From Progne subis subis (taxonomy: Eukaryota; Chordata; Aves; Passeriformes; Hirundinidae), in contig JAKJHU010000141.1 in the NCBI GenBank assembly GCA_022316685.1, forward strand, positions 434,001-498,000: 64,000 nucleotides of DNA, written 5' to 3'. Below, in pieces: positions 1 to 14,100 of the stretch. Below the pieces are notes generated by a model. That model saw only the letters and a program-made list of their open reading frames with translations. It was not told where the DNA came from and did not search any database. Position 1 is the first letter of the stretch, and each line of letters opens with the position of its first letter. Made by a program: the position numbers and the translations under genes.

Positions 1-1780
1 AACATAGATGTGAAATTTGGTACTTATGGCACTGAGAGGTGCTGGGACTGTTGCCACTCTCAGAGATGACGCCGTGAATCGGGGATTCAAGTGACATACA
101 GGTCCCTCCCAGAGGGATTCTGACCTTTCCAAAAAGGAGCACAGCAAAGAGTGAGGAAGGAGATTCCTTCTGAAGTCCAGCTTTCAGAAACACAGTTCTG
201 GTACAGAACCTGCCTGAGCAAGGGCTGACACTAGAGCAAAAGGGCAGACACACAGGTGACAGAATCTAAGAGTGAAAAGAGCCTTACAGAGCTCTATAGT
301 ATGAAAGGCTGCTAAGGAAATTGTTTGGTCCACAGTGACTGACTTCCTATTCTTTCCCTTTTTCTCCAAGCCTCAGCTATTCCGCTCTCAAATTAAGATC
401 TGGCTTCAGCTTTTAGAAAGACATGAATAATAATAAAACCATATTGCTGCACATATGACTTATGATTAAGCAGCTCTCTGGGTTATATACAGAGGAATTG
501 TCTGAAAAGGCACTGGCTGACACTTATCAGAGAATTTGGGAATGGAAATTACAGCAAAAGAAAGTAAATTAGCCAAGAATTTAAAAAGAAACAGGATATA
601 ATGATCAAATAGATGACATCAAATTAAAAACCCAGATCAGGAACCAATGCACCGACCTCAGGAAGACATGCTCTCAAGCTGGTGACATCATTTTTATATA
701 TGTCCTATGTCATTCAGACATTTTCTGGTGGTTTCATTAAAGATACAAAGCACATGATTTTGAACTCCTGGGGTTTTTGTCTGTGTTGTATATCATCACC
801 AGTTTTCCAGGGCTTTTTAGATTATTGAAGTACGTCCACATTCATAATTCTGTTGCTCAGATTCTAGTTCATGTCAGTGTCAGGAGAGAGAGCTTTCCAG
901 CAGTTTGCTGATTGTGAAGAAAGGGTACAGCATTTTTCAAGACATGAGTTAATGAGTCACAGTGTTTGTGTTTCCCAAATAAATTAATAACAACAACTAA
1001 CAATTCATTCCTAAAGTTCCTGCATGCCCACAATTGCAGTGGAAGCCAGAAATGCTCTGCAGCTCTGGAAATGAAAGCTGTCCTGTGTCCTTTCCAGCAG
1101 AAATTTTTACAGATGAATCCAATGATGGTAAAAAGGGGACACTTAAAATCTTTGGAAACCAAATTTTAAAAATAAAAATCCTAAACCAGTAAAACACAAT
1201 AAGCTTTTTTATAGAACAGAGTATTCTGAGACTATTACTCCCTTAGCATGTACAACCTGCCATTGAGCAGGAACTTCTTTATTCATTAAGGGTATTGACA
1301 CTGACAACTCTTTCATTAGAATTATTTGCTACCAATTATTCCTAACAGCATATTGACAGCATGGGTAGAACAATCCAAGTAGAAAAATGCTCACTTCTGT
1401 GAGCAGCACCTGGCAAGAAAAGTTGAAAACTGTACTCATGTCCTGGATGAACATTTTAAATGTATGGTATTATAGGTACCTAAATCATATCTGCATGCAA
1501 GGATCTCAGAGGTTTAGGGGGGCTCTTTGTTTGGGGGGTTGCTTTTTGGTTGGTTGATGTTTTTTTTTTTCTTTAAACAAGCTGAGTTAGCATTCCCTTC
1601 TCTGTGGGAAGGGAAGAGGTGGCTCAGGACAGTGCCCAGGTTTGCCCAGCATGAGGCATTTCCATGGCAAACAGCAGCAGCCTCCTGTGCCGGGCTCAGC
1701 TTTCCAGCACCCACCCCGCTCCAATCTCCTGGGTGGGCAGCTCTGACAGTAACACACAGAGCCGCTGAGGCCCTGAAAGA
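1..1780. other. Intergenic flank, no gene seen
   Basis: AT-rich noncoding sequence. Open frames are short, overlap on both strands and match nothing I recognise. No repeat family was recognised. A short T run lies near 1560. Confidence 0.6.
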
Positions 1781-2075
1781 AATCCCGAGCCTGGGACTCT
1801 GCTGGGCCGTAGAAGAAGGGCTGAGAGCGCCGAGGCCGCAGCGCAGCGCGCCGTGGGTCAGGGCGGGGAGCCGGGGCCCGGGGCAGCCGGCACTTCACCT
1901 GTGTGGGGAGAGGAAGGCAGGGCAGCCGGGGTTATGTAAGCAAATTCCCGGCTGGAATGTGCAGAATGTACACACAGGGTGTGCCGGGCAGGCCGGGAGC
2001 TGGGGGCCAGGGAAGAGCCTCCCAGCCCCTGGGTTCCCCGGTAAAAGGCGTTCCCAAACCGCGGCTCGTGTTCTG
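1781..2075. promoter_or_regulatory. Small GC/CpG-rich island in the upstream desert
   Basis: A block of about 300 bp is much richer in G, C and CpG than its AT-rich surroundings, for example around 1826-1880 and 2030-2070. It contains a GGAATGT (TEAD-like) sequence near 1952 and a GAATGTACACACAG stretch right after it. No splice-flanked coding exon is visible. The open frames across it on both strands are what GC-rich DNA gives by chance. It could be a distal enhancer, an orphan CpG island or a noncoding RNA promoter. This is inference from composition only. Confidence 0.35.
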
Positions 2076-5000
2076 TGCTCTAGCGGCTCTGTCTGCCCTC
2101 GCACTCGGAGACACTAAAGTCATCAGATAGGAGCGTGGACAGCAGAAGTGAACTGTTTAATGGTACTAAGATAATCATGAATAAAACAGGCAACGTTTCT
2201 CCAGAGGCCTCATCTCCTTCCTGAAAGGCAAGACTTCTGCAATTGTTGGCAAAAATAGTGCAGGCAAGATATACAATCAAAGGTAAAGAAAAAATTTCTC
2301 ACCGTTTCCGGAGCAGTCTGGGTTTTAGGCTCTTGCTGCTTTGGATTTTTTCCCATGGCTAATTAACACATCCCTCCCTAAAATCTACTCAAAACCCCAA
2401 GCAACTAAAGGGAAAAAAAAGACTATTTCAATATTCAATGAGTCTGCTCTAACCACTGAAATGCTCCTTTTGTTTTTCTCCTCAGGTGGCACTTGAAGCA
2501 ATCAAACCCAACTGGTAAAGGTATTGAAAGTAAGTCTGCTTTAAATTTACAGATGTTTGCAAAGCAAGTACTTGTGAAATCATGGAATAAAACCTCATCC
2601 AGCTGAGAGACAGATTTATCTAACTAAAAAAACCCGAGGGATCTGAGTAAATTTGTGTGCTGAATACATTTACTAAATACTTGACCACTGGTTTTGCAAG
2701 CCTGCTGTGGGCATCCAAAGTGTGCCTGAATATCCTCTGACTTCAGTACAAAGAGAGTTAGGGGCAGAATTCCACTCCTGCACAGCTACAGCACTGCATC
2801 CCGTGAGTGTTTTGTGACTGCCAACAAGAAATCCGAGTTAAACGACCTGCAGTGGTACTTGAACTAGCTCTACTGATCAGAACTAATTATAAGAAAAGTT
2901 CACACATTGAATGTCAAAGATGAATCCACAGAGGAAATATAACACATGAAACACATGTTCCAGACATGCTGTTCAAAACAAATCTGAAAAAAATAAGGTC
3001 AAGGGACCTGGAATATTTCTCACAGAGATTCTGCAAGCTAAGTAGTGAAATGGCGTTAAATAAATTACATGGTTTCAGATTACTCACTCTACAACTACAG
3101 ACTACAGAAGAGTCTGGCTCTTTGGGGTACCTGCTAAAACACAACAAAAGTGTCTGGAGAAACACACAAAGAAGAGCAGAAACTGCCAATACTGTGTAAC
3201 TCTTGGCCATTACTCACTTTCTGTTTCACAAACAGCAATCTCTTCTTCAGGAGCAGGATGTTGGGTGGACTCACTAAGCAGCTCTGTACTGAGAAATTGA
3301 GAAGAGAAGCGTTAGCAGGAACTGGACACAGACATGCAGGTTCACAGGCTTCTCTGAAGCCCTCTCACACCAGCTCTGGGCAGAACTCGGTGCAGGATTG
3401 GGGACTAAGGTAAATTTAACTTAGAACCAGATGTATTTCCCAGAATTTGGTTAATTTTGCAGGTCCACACAATTGTGTGACCACTATTTCCTGAGGTAAC
3501 AATGTCCTCTTTTCAAAAGGGATTGTTCACCGTGCATTCTGCTTCTGTTAGAAAAGAGACCCCCAAATCTTCTGGAAACTTCATATTCTCAAGTGCCATT
3601 TTTCATAGAAATGGCCTCGTTTTTGAGTTCATAGACAGCGGAAAAAGCAATAAAACCGTTAGATGTGAGGTGATTTGTCATCTTGCTAGAAATACTTAAC
3701 CACAATTCTAATTCACCACCATCCCAGGAAAGGCTGCCTATAACACACTGAGAGCCAGCTTGGGCTGGGAGCCAGCAAAGCACTCCAGCATGATTTCGGC
3801 TTTCACTGTACCACTGCCTGGAGTGAGATGACTTAAAAACCATTACAATTAGAAAGCCTAAATAGGTTGCTAATTTAAAGCTTCAGTGTGAACTTCCTAG
3901 AGCTACACCATTTTAAGTTCATAAAGCCCAACCTAAGCAAGGCCCTACAGATGAGCTCCAGGTGAAATTAGATGGAAATGGACAATACTTGCAAAAGGTC
4001 TTCAGCACAGGCCTTTGTATTCAAGTCTTTTATCCCACTGTAGGTGAGAGTATACTTTATACATCCCAGGAGGAAAATAACTTAGTCAGAAAGCTCTCAA
4101 GGAAAGATAAAGAGTACAGACAGAAAAGCTATTGTGCATAGCCAGGTGGAATCATAAGTCTTTCTCAAAATGCTGAAAGAATAAATCCCCCTTCCACAAA
4201 CTACAGGAAAAGATGTGGTTCCCATACACATCTGAGTGGCAAAGCAACTTCCCACATAGTCACATCTGCCTCCTTTTTCCTCTGTTCCACTGCTTAAATT
4301 CTGCCATGAGACTAAACACAAGAAGGGGCAAGGGGCTGCATAGGCACCTGGTCGGGGCAAGGAGAAGAGGGAAGATCTGGACCTTCGGGATTTGCATATG
4401 AATTTGGCTTCAGCCTTCACGGCATTTACATGCCTTTGAACACTTTCTGTTTCTTTCTGCATTCTTCACTGCTCCATTTTATTTATTTTCACTTTCTGCT
4501 TCTCAGATCTTCTGCCAGACTGCTTATTTAATTATTCTTGTTGCACTGAAAACACCATTGTTGTCATCCAAATTAATCCCTGAACATAATAAAAACCTCA
4601 AAATAGCTCAGACAACCAGTTTTCCATCCTTTGGTCTCACTTCAAGTACAGTATAAAAAGCCAGGACTTGGGAGCTCTGACAGTTTACACAGGACCAGTC
4701 CTAGGTACGTGGCATTTTAGTAGGCACAGGAGGCTTTTCCTTCTCCACCAATCTTTTCCTTTCATCAGTTGAGACTGCTGAGAGTCTATCACCATCTCCA
4801 GCCCAGTTATCCCCTCTGCCCAGACAATCCACTGCAAGACTTGATGGTTTTCAAATAAACTTGCTACTTTTGAAATATTGCCCTCTGTGACAGGTTAGTT
4901 GAGAAGCAAGATAAACTAAGATTACCTTTGCTTTTAGGGATGAGGGAAGGGAAACATCTCCTAAGAGTCTGTGCTGAAGCTGTAGAACTCTCTGGCTACA

Positions 5001-8000
5001 GATTTCCTGTTGGGTTTTTGATGGTCCTCTGTTCAAACTGCAGAGTGGGGAAAAAAAAAAACAACAACACCCACACAACAGGACCAATACTTCACCCAAA
5101 CCTGTATTAGCATTATCTGCCCTCAACCTTTTTCTCTTGCAGTCTTCCCAGAGATGAGAAGAGCTCTGAAAAGACTAAACATCCTTCTTCTTGCTGGCTT
5201 TGTCCAGTCTCTCAGTCCTGTGTTTTTTCAAGGATACTCACTGATTACTCTTCAGTGTTTTTAGTTTCCTTGATTTGAACTAGATTGCAAATAAATATCA
5301 TGTGAGCTTAAACAACACGTCAATGAGAAAAATATTCACTTGAAATATAAGCAAAACATTCACACCGAGAGCATAATATTTTGTGAAGCTGTTTCTAACT
5401 TTTAAAAGGCTAATTTAGACCTATTCCTACAATCTCCATGACTCCCATTTGATTTTTTCACATAGAATTCAGAATTATTCCTACCATTTATGTCATCCAG
5501 TAGCACTTCTAAATTAGAAAACCAGACTGGAACTTCAGCAGCCTGTCTGAGTATTAACCAGTCTCAGCTCCTCTGCTCTGACAAAGCCCTGGCTGAGAGA
5601 TAAAAAAGAACCACATACCTTACTTGCTAAGAGCTATTCATGCCAACTCTTCCTCTTGCTGCTCTGCACTAATCACAAATTAGAAAGCATTTTCATGCTG
5701 TCAACACAGAGACCTTATGTGGATACAGATATGAGAAATAAATAAAAAAAATAAAATCTTTGAACGTATGCTTATTCTAATTTAGCAAAGAATTAATTGG
5801 CCAGAATTTATGTAGGCTGCTCTCCAGTCTGTGGATATGTAAGATGCTATTTTAGCAAACAGTGCATTTTTAAAAGTGAGTCTTGAACAACAAAAAGTGT
5901 GATTAAATCCAAAACATTTTAAGTATCCACTTTTTACAGTCTCTTAATTTTGCCATTCACTGATTTGGGGAAGCCAAATTGCTGTTTTCTGCTTCACTTT
6001 CTGTTCATACCAGGTTCTCTTTTTAGCTCTGACACTAAACACAGCAGGACTGCCTTTAAATAAAAACATGAGGTTTCCAGGGGTATTGTGGATGTGTTTT
6101 CCAGCTCACAGATATTCCCACTCATATCAGACTCTGTAAAAAACAAAACAAAAAGCCAAGTCTAACCCACATTTCAATCCTAAAATATCTGCCAGTAGTC
6201 CTTTAATCCTGCAAGATAAAACCCGAATAAGATCATTACATTTATGCAGAAAAAAAAGCCCTCCTAAAACAAAGCCTTATAACTGTGGGGAGTTTCTCTG
6301 AGTATTTTGCCACACACTGAAATAGCCGATTGCTTCAGGAGGTCTGAGGCACAAGCAAAAGTTCAACACTGACATTTCCAGCCTCAGCAGAAAAATTATT
6401 CTGTCATTTGAAAAAGTATTTACCACCTTGTAGCTGCTCTTTCCCATGGCAGTGTTTCTATCCTCTCAGAACTGCTTAAGAGGGATACTCTTCCTTATTT
6501 TAACTTGGCTGCCATCAATAAGGGCTAACTGATAGAGAAGAAAGTAATGTGCATAGCTGCCTCTCCACAGCTCTGGAATCCTTTGAACTAGGAGACCCTC
6601 AAAGCTTTCACTGAAAGGCAGATTTTTGCACTTGGACCGGGGCTGATATCCTTGAAACCATAATATTTACATTCTTTCTCCTTTATATTGCTTTTCCTAA
6701 ATGCTTCCACGAGACAGTTAAAAATAGAAGGTGAGACACTCGAGCTGCACAGAAGGCAATCCGTGCTCCCCATGGCTTCTCCGTGCCTGTTCCTTTTTGA
6801 TGAGCAGGGAAATACCTCCTAGGTCAGTCCTGCATCTCCTGCTGCTCCTGCCAGGGAAGGTTCCTACACTGCAGCTCTCCAGCCTGGCTCACGCCCAAGA
6901 GGCTGCAGGATCTCTTGCCCAGGTTACGTAATGAAGGATGCTGAGAGCTTCGTGTGCTGACTTGGAAAACTCAATTGGCCCTTCCCTGAGGGATCTACTT
7001 GAGATCCTGCCTCAGTTTATCTGACTTCCACATCACCTCGGCTGCCATCCACGCCCCGTGCTGGAGGTTATCTGACACTGCAGCACTTCAGCAAAATCTC
7101 AGGAGTTTGCTCTTTCCTACTGCACATCAACAATGTATTTTTCAAGCAAGTTGAGTTGTCTTTTCAATGTCACTTTCTTAAGGTCTCCTCGTAGTAACTC
7201 ATCTCTTGAATATTGAAGTCTAATACAGAAAGAAATTTCATCCTATCCTGGGCCCTTCCTCTCAGAATGTTGTGATTGACTTTCCTTGGGGAATCTCCAA
7301 ACTCTAACCAGTGTGGGAAGAGAAAGATCTGTCACCTTGATGTGAGATATGACTGAAAGATAATGCACACAAGGAATGGTTCTTGAAATCTCTAGTATCA
7401 CTCACCATTTCTTTATAAATAGTATTTTTATGGTGTACAAAGCAGCAATGTTCACATGCATCTGAGGTTTATTTTCATTCCAAATGCATTTCTTTCCTAT
7501 TAATGATGTTTTAAATCTCTTTAACTGCATTTCAACTATGCAAAGGCAAATGTGACTGATTTAGCTAATTTTAGTCTGCTTTGCTTTATTTTGTGACTGA
7601 TTTTCTGCTGTTCTTTATGCTTGATCATTCTTTCATTTTGTCTGCCAAATGACCTCTCAATTTAGATTCCTCCTCAAATCCAGAAATTTCTCCACCTCTA
7701 CATATTCCTTTAGATGCACCAATGGCTTGTCTCTTTTAGGCTTTAAATCTTTTCACTAGGCTTACACCTTCAGTGTTTATTCGTAAAATATCTGATTAAT
7801 TTGCAATCCTTTGAAAATTCTTACTAATATTTTAGTAGGTTTTTTTTCTCCTCACACTTAGAGGATGATACAGTGTTTGTCTTTTCTGAAGCCAGAGAGA
7901 TGAAACAGTGATCCATAACTCCATGGACAAAGCACAGTGGAAAAATTATGTGGTTTCAGCCAGAAAAACTAACAATCAAGAACCTTTCGGCAGGTCTGAA

Positions 8001-10709
8001 TTTTAACTTAAAGCTGCAAAATACATCATTTGAGACAGTTTCAAGTCTTGACCAAATCTTTACTGGAAATTACAGTAGCAAAACAAAGCAGAGTCTCCTG
8101 AGACACCCTCACATCTCAGTTAACAGAGTTAATCACCTGGCAGCTTGCAAGCATTTATTTCACGTAAGAGGGAATGTTCCAGATGATTCTGGAATTTGAT
8201 GGAAAAGATTGTTGAATTCAATAATATTCAAATTCTGGCAGCATTAGCCAGTGTCAAACTTGCTGGGTCCAAAATATGATTTCTCTTCAAATATTATTTC
8301 CTTCTCATTGAGTTTAATCTCCATGAGGCTCCAACTTACACTCGTTCTCTGCAAGACCAACTGGCAAGAAATTTTAGCGACAAAACCCAAACAATTCACC
8401 CTGGGGCCTCACCATAAACAAAGTCATATATGAATGCTATTTTTATTACAAAAGCTGTAAAAATTTCCTGGAAGCTCATGAAGCTGCTGAATGCTACATA
8501 CCTAGCTGAGGTTTCCACCATACTGCCTCCAACTCCATGGGCTTTCCAGGAGACAGAAAAATTTTGAGAATCTTATTCCAGCAGTGGCTCTTAGGTTGAA
8601 GGAGAGTATCATTAGCCAGAGTTTAATAAATTTCTTATTCTGATCAAGCATTAATTTCTTTCTTCTGGAGATGGCAGTAGCATCTATGCACAGATCACTT
8701 AATTGTGTTTCTGTCTTTTCATTTGAGTGCCTGGAGAGAATAATTAATCAGTGAAAGATATGAAAAAGAGAGAGAGAGAGACTTTTGCAACATGTGACAA
8801 ATTTGTGGTTTCATTCCCTCTCCTCCCCATTTTACATCCTCAGCACAAGTCATGTCTTCATCTCTCCTCCAGTTTGGCAATCATGGCTGCTGTCAGACAC
8901 CTGCACACAACAGGTCCCAAGCTATGAAAAACAGCAGGTGTTCAATCATACAATTCTCATGAAGCTGTCCTTTTCAAATAAATTGATTTTATTTTTCCAG
9001 ATCAAGCTTGTATCAAGAATATCCCACCGGATAAATATAGCTGAGGAAATAAAGCCCAAACACCATATGGGCAAGCTGCAACAATGCCATTAATCTGCTG
9101 CCTGTCCTGCCTCCTCCCACCCCAGCCCCACATCAACCCCAGATCTTTCAGATGTCTTTAATGTTTACTTAAACAAAGAAGGTCTTTTCCTCTGTTCCAA
9201 GTCTTTCAGTTACTTGCCTAAATAAGTTCTAAGTGACAGTTTTTTGCATATAGCTCTCTGCCTCCTTTCCAGCATTATGCAGACCACCCAACACTCAGCT
9301 CCTTTGCCCTCCCTTCTCCTCCTACAGCTCATTGCATCTTGGGTTGAAATTTCTCAGAGGATCAACAACACCACACGTGTTCACGTGTAATAAATTCAGC
9401 ATGTAACAGACGAAGCCCTGATCCTAACTGGTCCTTGGATGCTATCAGAATACAAAGTGACACCATATATTTTTGGTTTTAAAATAAGCTTCTGATTCAT
9501 GCTCCCCTGGTCTTGGCGAGGCCACGTGAATGTGACAGAAATAAACAGTGTGACCTCCATATCAGTGGGGGATCTGCTTCAGGTTGTGCTCACAGAGCAG
9601 AAATGGGAGAAGGGGGAGCCGAGCAGGCAGCACTTCAATATCTCTCCTCCCTCTCTCTGCTATGCCCTACCCTTCCAGGGCCGTGCTTCCACCCTCCACC
9701 CTTCTGGCCTAAATTTCTGTTTGCTTCCAAATTCTACAAAATAAGCAGCATTAGTCTATTTCTCCTTAAAATCTGCAGATGAGTGTCAGAGAGTGAGCTA
9801 CTGTCAAGCAGGCAAGCTCTAAATGTCTTTCCAAACAGAGAATACTTCGTTGGAAAAAAAGCATTTCAGCGCCAAGGAATGATCATGTTTATTTTCTTAT
9901 CTCCTTGATGAAACAGAACTAATTTCTCTCACGTTCAAAGAGATCGTGTTCAGAGAGAGCTGCGTTTTTAGAACTGCAACTCCTAAAATTCCCATAAGGT
10001 TCTCCTTGCAGTTTAAACTTTTGCCAGCAAAATACAGACAAATCTGTTGGGTGTGGTCTGATGCCCGTCCAGGAGGTCTCTCAAACCATATGTTTCTAAT
10101 GGTTCTATCCTATGATTAAATCAACCTAAGAGAACAAGGGCTGTGTGTGAAAGGAGAAAAGAACTTTATCTAGGAATGAAGGAAAATTCAATCAAGTGTC
10201 ATTTTCGGAGATTTAAAAGGTGCTACTTCTCCCAGCAGGTGGTAAAGACAGGAAAGCCTCACTCAGAGATCAGTGCTTTCCCTCCTGTGTACAGAGCAAT
10301 GGGTTCTGCTCCTCATCCACAAAGCACAAGACCAGTGAGCAGCTCTTCTAGCAGAAAACATGAAAGAATTTGCTTTTATATATATACATAAAGACAAAAT
10401 AGACCCTCTCACAAAAACCTCACTTGTCCTTTGGAACCCTTTAGAAATCCACTTGTTACTCTTCATGTTCCCAATTGTAGAAATGTTGAGAATTACAGGG
10501 CAGGAAGCAGGTTTGGATCGTGTGTGTGTGATGTGATGCACTCATTTGTGCAGAGGTGCAGGTTTACTTACAAAAGATGTACAGAATTTGTAATGATAGT
10601 GTCACAGCATTTTAGGTGAATACAATAACATGCGGCTGCTGTACTTCAAGTTCTTAAGATAAAAACTGTTCAAACCAGCAAATATGCTATTCAGAATAAC
10701 TATGTTTCT
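2076..10709. other. Intergenic flank, no gene seen
   Basis: AT-rich noncoding DNA with scattered short, unrecognised open frames. A short (GA)n run sits at about 8767-8780. A TATA-like sequence (TATAAAAAG) occurs near 4652 without other promoter evidence. No transposon was recognised by eye. Confidence 0.55.
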
Positions 10710-10738
10710 AACAACAACAACAACAACAAAAAAAAAAA
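10710..10738 (+). repeat. (AAC)n microsatellite grading into poly(A)
   Basis: Six AAC triplets are followed by an A run of about ten. This is a simple-sequence repeat. Confidence 0.85.
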
Positions 10739-10819
10739 TACATACTTGATTGTTCCAAATTACAGCAACCTCATATGGGGATCCCACATAAAATATCCTA
10801 TACCAGGAGCTCATAAGGC

Positions 10820-11165
10820 AGTAAATTCACAACTGAGCCATCTCTAGTCCTTGCCGGGTATCTCCCTCTGGGCTCACCCTCCCCTGGCCTGGGCAGTGCT
10901 TCCATGACACCACATGGCCCTTGCCTGGCTCTGCATTGGCTCTGCACCATTCCAGGTACAGCACGTCTTGGCCATTCTCTGGTTGCCTGCGGAAGTGCCC
11001 TGAGGACACGGCTGTGCCCTGAGCACCCAGACAGGGGGACAGAGCCTGGTCAGCGCAGAGAGGCACCAATAAACACTTCAGGAGACAGGCGGCTCTGCTG
11101 GTGTCCCTGAGCTCGGAGCCCCGCCCTGCTGCATCCCTGAGGAGCCAGGCTCAGCCTAACCAGGG
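10820..11165 (+). other. GC-richer block with AATAAA, unidentified
   Basis: A block of about 350 bp stands out as G+C-rich in AT-rich DNA and contains AATAAA near 11068 (ACCAATAAACACTTC). Abrupt composition edges plus an internal poly(A) signal are features of solo LTRs. I could not identify terminal inverted dinucleotides with a target-site duplication, so the identity is left open. Confidence 0.3.
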
Positions 11166-14100
11166 AGGTGGATGAAAAGGATCATTGGCTTATTTTGCTC
11201 CATCACAGCACATTCCTCGGACCCCAGCCCTCAGGGGCTTTACTCAGCTCACTGTGTGCTACACACACTTGGCTGTCTCATTAAACACCACGTTTGGCAA
11301 ATCCTACCTGCCTTAGGCTATGTCTACACAGTAAAGATTCACCAAAGCTTTGCACACCCAAGGTCAGCTCAGGGCATGGAAAATACACATCCTATAACTG
11401 ACACTGTTACAATGGGGAGACTCTGTGGACTTGATATTACCTGTGTTAGCAGCAGAGTCCAGGTGAGTGCACCTTCTGCTGTTCAGGAAGGTGAAGTTCC
11501 TAAGCCATCAAAAAAAACCTGCTGGCAGAATATGCTGTGCCTCCACGAGGTTGTCTGTCCTGCAGCCACAGCACAATAAATAGTTTTCGCTGGGTGCACA
11601 AGACACACTAATTGCAAGCTCTACCTGTAGACTCCCATCTGGCATCTCTTTGTTCACTTTCTCTTCCTCATACACCGCTGAGCTCCTTAGCCTTTACTTT
11701 GGAAAAGACTCACAGTTGCCTCAGGATGTAACAGAAATTCTCTGTGATTTTTTCATGTTGTGTTTACAAAATACACAGGTTTAAACATGCTTTTGGAGCT
11801 CAGTTTCTTGCAGATATCATTTATACGAAGTCTCTTTTTGTTAAAAATACTACCTGCATTTCACTGGGGGAGACATGTTCAATACCAAGAATGCAAACTG
11901 ATGGGAGCCAAGGGAGGGAGTGACAGGCAAAGAGGGCAACACCAGGTCTTTGGGATTGTCACTGACACATCACGGCAAACATTCCCAAGCAGGTTCTGTG
12001 CAAAATAAACTGTGCCCTTTCTCCTTAAAATAAACATCCTTGATACACTTACTGAAACCAGGAATGTGCCATTATTAATGATAATGTAGTGCAGGAGACA
12101 GCTTTTCTTAAGGTTACCCAAAATACTTTTGCTGCTTCATCAGATGTATTGTTAGAGCTCACCAAACCAGAGCTGTGGTGCACCTGTTTTCTCTCAGACA
12201 CATCTTATTTTTCTTCCTTGGAAGTCCCAGCTGGCATCCAGGTTTTCATAAATTGCTACCAGAGCTAATTGCTAAATTGCTACCAGAGCAATGCCCCAGA
12301 AGATGGGGAACTGCTTTCTGTGGTGAAAGGTGAACAAATGGCTGGACCAGAGTGGCCAAGGAGAGGCAAAGAGTTGGTGCTAAGAGCAGCGTGGAAGGGA
12401 AGAGGGGATGTGACAGCCAGGCAGGCAACCACAGCAGTTTCAGGGGCTTTGGTTTGGGGGTGCTCAAAGCAGGAACGTTTTTGGAAGCCTTGTGGGGGAA
12501 AGGAGTAGCTTGGGGCTGGTAAAAAGCTGGCAAACAGGTGGTTCTGTTGGGAGTCACTCAGCTATGAAGTCACAAATGCAGGGAAAATATTTACTGAAGG
12601 CCAGATTTGCTCCACCTGAAGGCACAGAAGGCAGTCTGGTTTCTTCAATTATTTTTTTTTTATTTCTTTTGCTTGTTTGGATGCTCTGTGATATTATTCC
12701 AATATTATTTTTAGGTGGTTTCTTATTTAAGGGAACACTGTATTCAGCCTAATGAAATGGATTCCCAGCCTCTGAGTGTTCTTCCCTCACAGAAAAATTA
12801 ATCTCAAAGTAGTAACTGCTGCAAACCCAGTGGTGGAAAGAGCAAATGGCCAAAGCTAAGAGTAGGCAATGGTTTTGAACTTGCATCCAGTTGGGGAAAA
12901 CAAACAGAATTCAACTCTCAGCAAACTCACAAATTGGTAAAGGCTTTGTTAAAAGTCTTGCAGAGAAATTATTGACCACAAAATCATGTATCATGTTAAA
13001 ACAACAATAGCAACCACTAATAACCTGTTCTGAGTGGCCTATAATACTAAAATAATAGCAATAATTTTAAAATGTAAGTAAATCTGGGCAATTGTACGCA
13101 CACACAATGGAAAAGACTACTTTCCTGTGATATTCATCTCAAGGGGCAATATCAACAATTTCACTCTCTGGCTTCAAGAACCACATCAGGAAATCAAACA
13201 AATATTATCCTATGTGTGCAGCGAACTTCTTTCTTCTTGTAAAAAGCAAACAAAAATTATTTTCTTAATAAACATTCAACAGACAAAAGCACTACTGAGA
13301 AAGATCATAAGACTAAAAAAAAACCCTGTGATATTGATGAAAACAAAATCTTTCCTGGTTCCAGTCAGGAGTGTCTGGAATTGACACACATGGATTACTT
13401 ATGGCTGGTGTTGCACAGAGGCAGCTTTGAGAGGTGCTCTGTGGATGGGACTGAGGTGAGCCCATCATTCTGCTGGGGACACCTTGGAAAATACCCGCAA
13501 GTAATAAAAGCAAAGAATTAGATGATGCAGCCAGATGCATATAATGTCAAAATGCCCAGTCAAGGCTAGATAGGGATTCTCTTTGGGGATGGGATCTCAA
13601 GAAGAGAAATGGCTGTGCAGGAGAAATACTCCCAGGCTGAGAAATCCCAAGAGTTGTTGTTTTTCAGCAACTACACCACTCAAGGGATTTCAGGGGGTAC
13701 CCCTAGAGAGCCTGGGATGTGCTCCCTGAGAGCAAACCTGCCCAGCCTGTTAGAATGGGATGGGAATTAGAGGGGGCAACTGGAAGACCGCCTCAGTCCC
13801 ACCACACTGGATGTAGATTGTTATCTCTAAGAACCTGAGCATGGCTGAGTCACCTTAAACTTTGTCTGCATCTGTTCCCATTGGTTTTACACATGAAAGA
13901 GGGGTTGGGATATTGCCTTAGCAAGCAAGGAAAATAGCATTAGAGAATGAACTAAAGAGTAATTCTAGGGTAGGTTCCTAGAAGTCTTCAATCTGAAGAC
14001 CATTGGTTGCTACCAGAATAAACCACCCTGAAAACAGCACAGGGCAATTGTTGGGTTTTTCTAAGCAGACCAGCATCTCTAGATTTGTATTTGCCAGGTT

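Noticed and set aside
4652..4660. TATAAAAAG as a promoter
   Set aside because: A lone TATA-like word in AT-rich DNA without CpG enrichment, a CCAAT box or a downstream exon.
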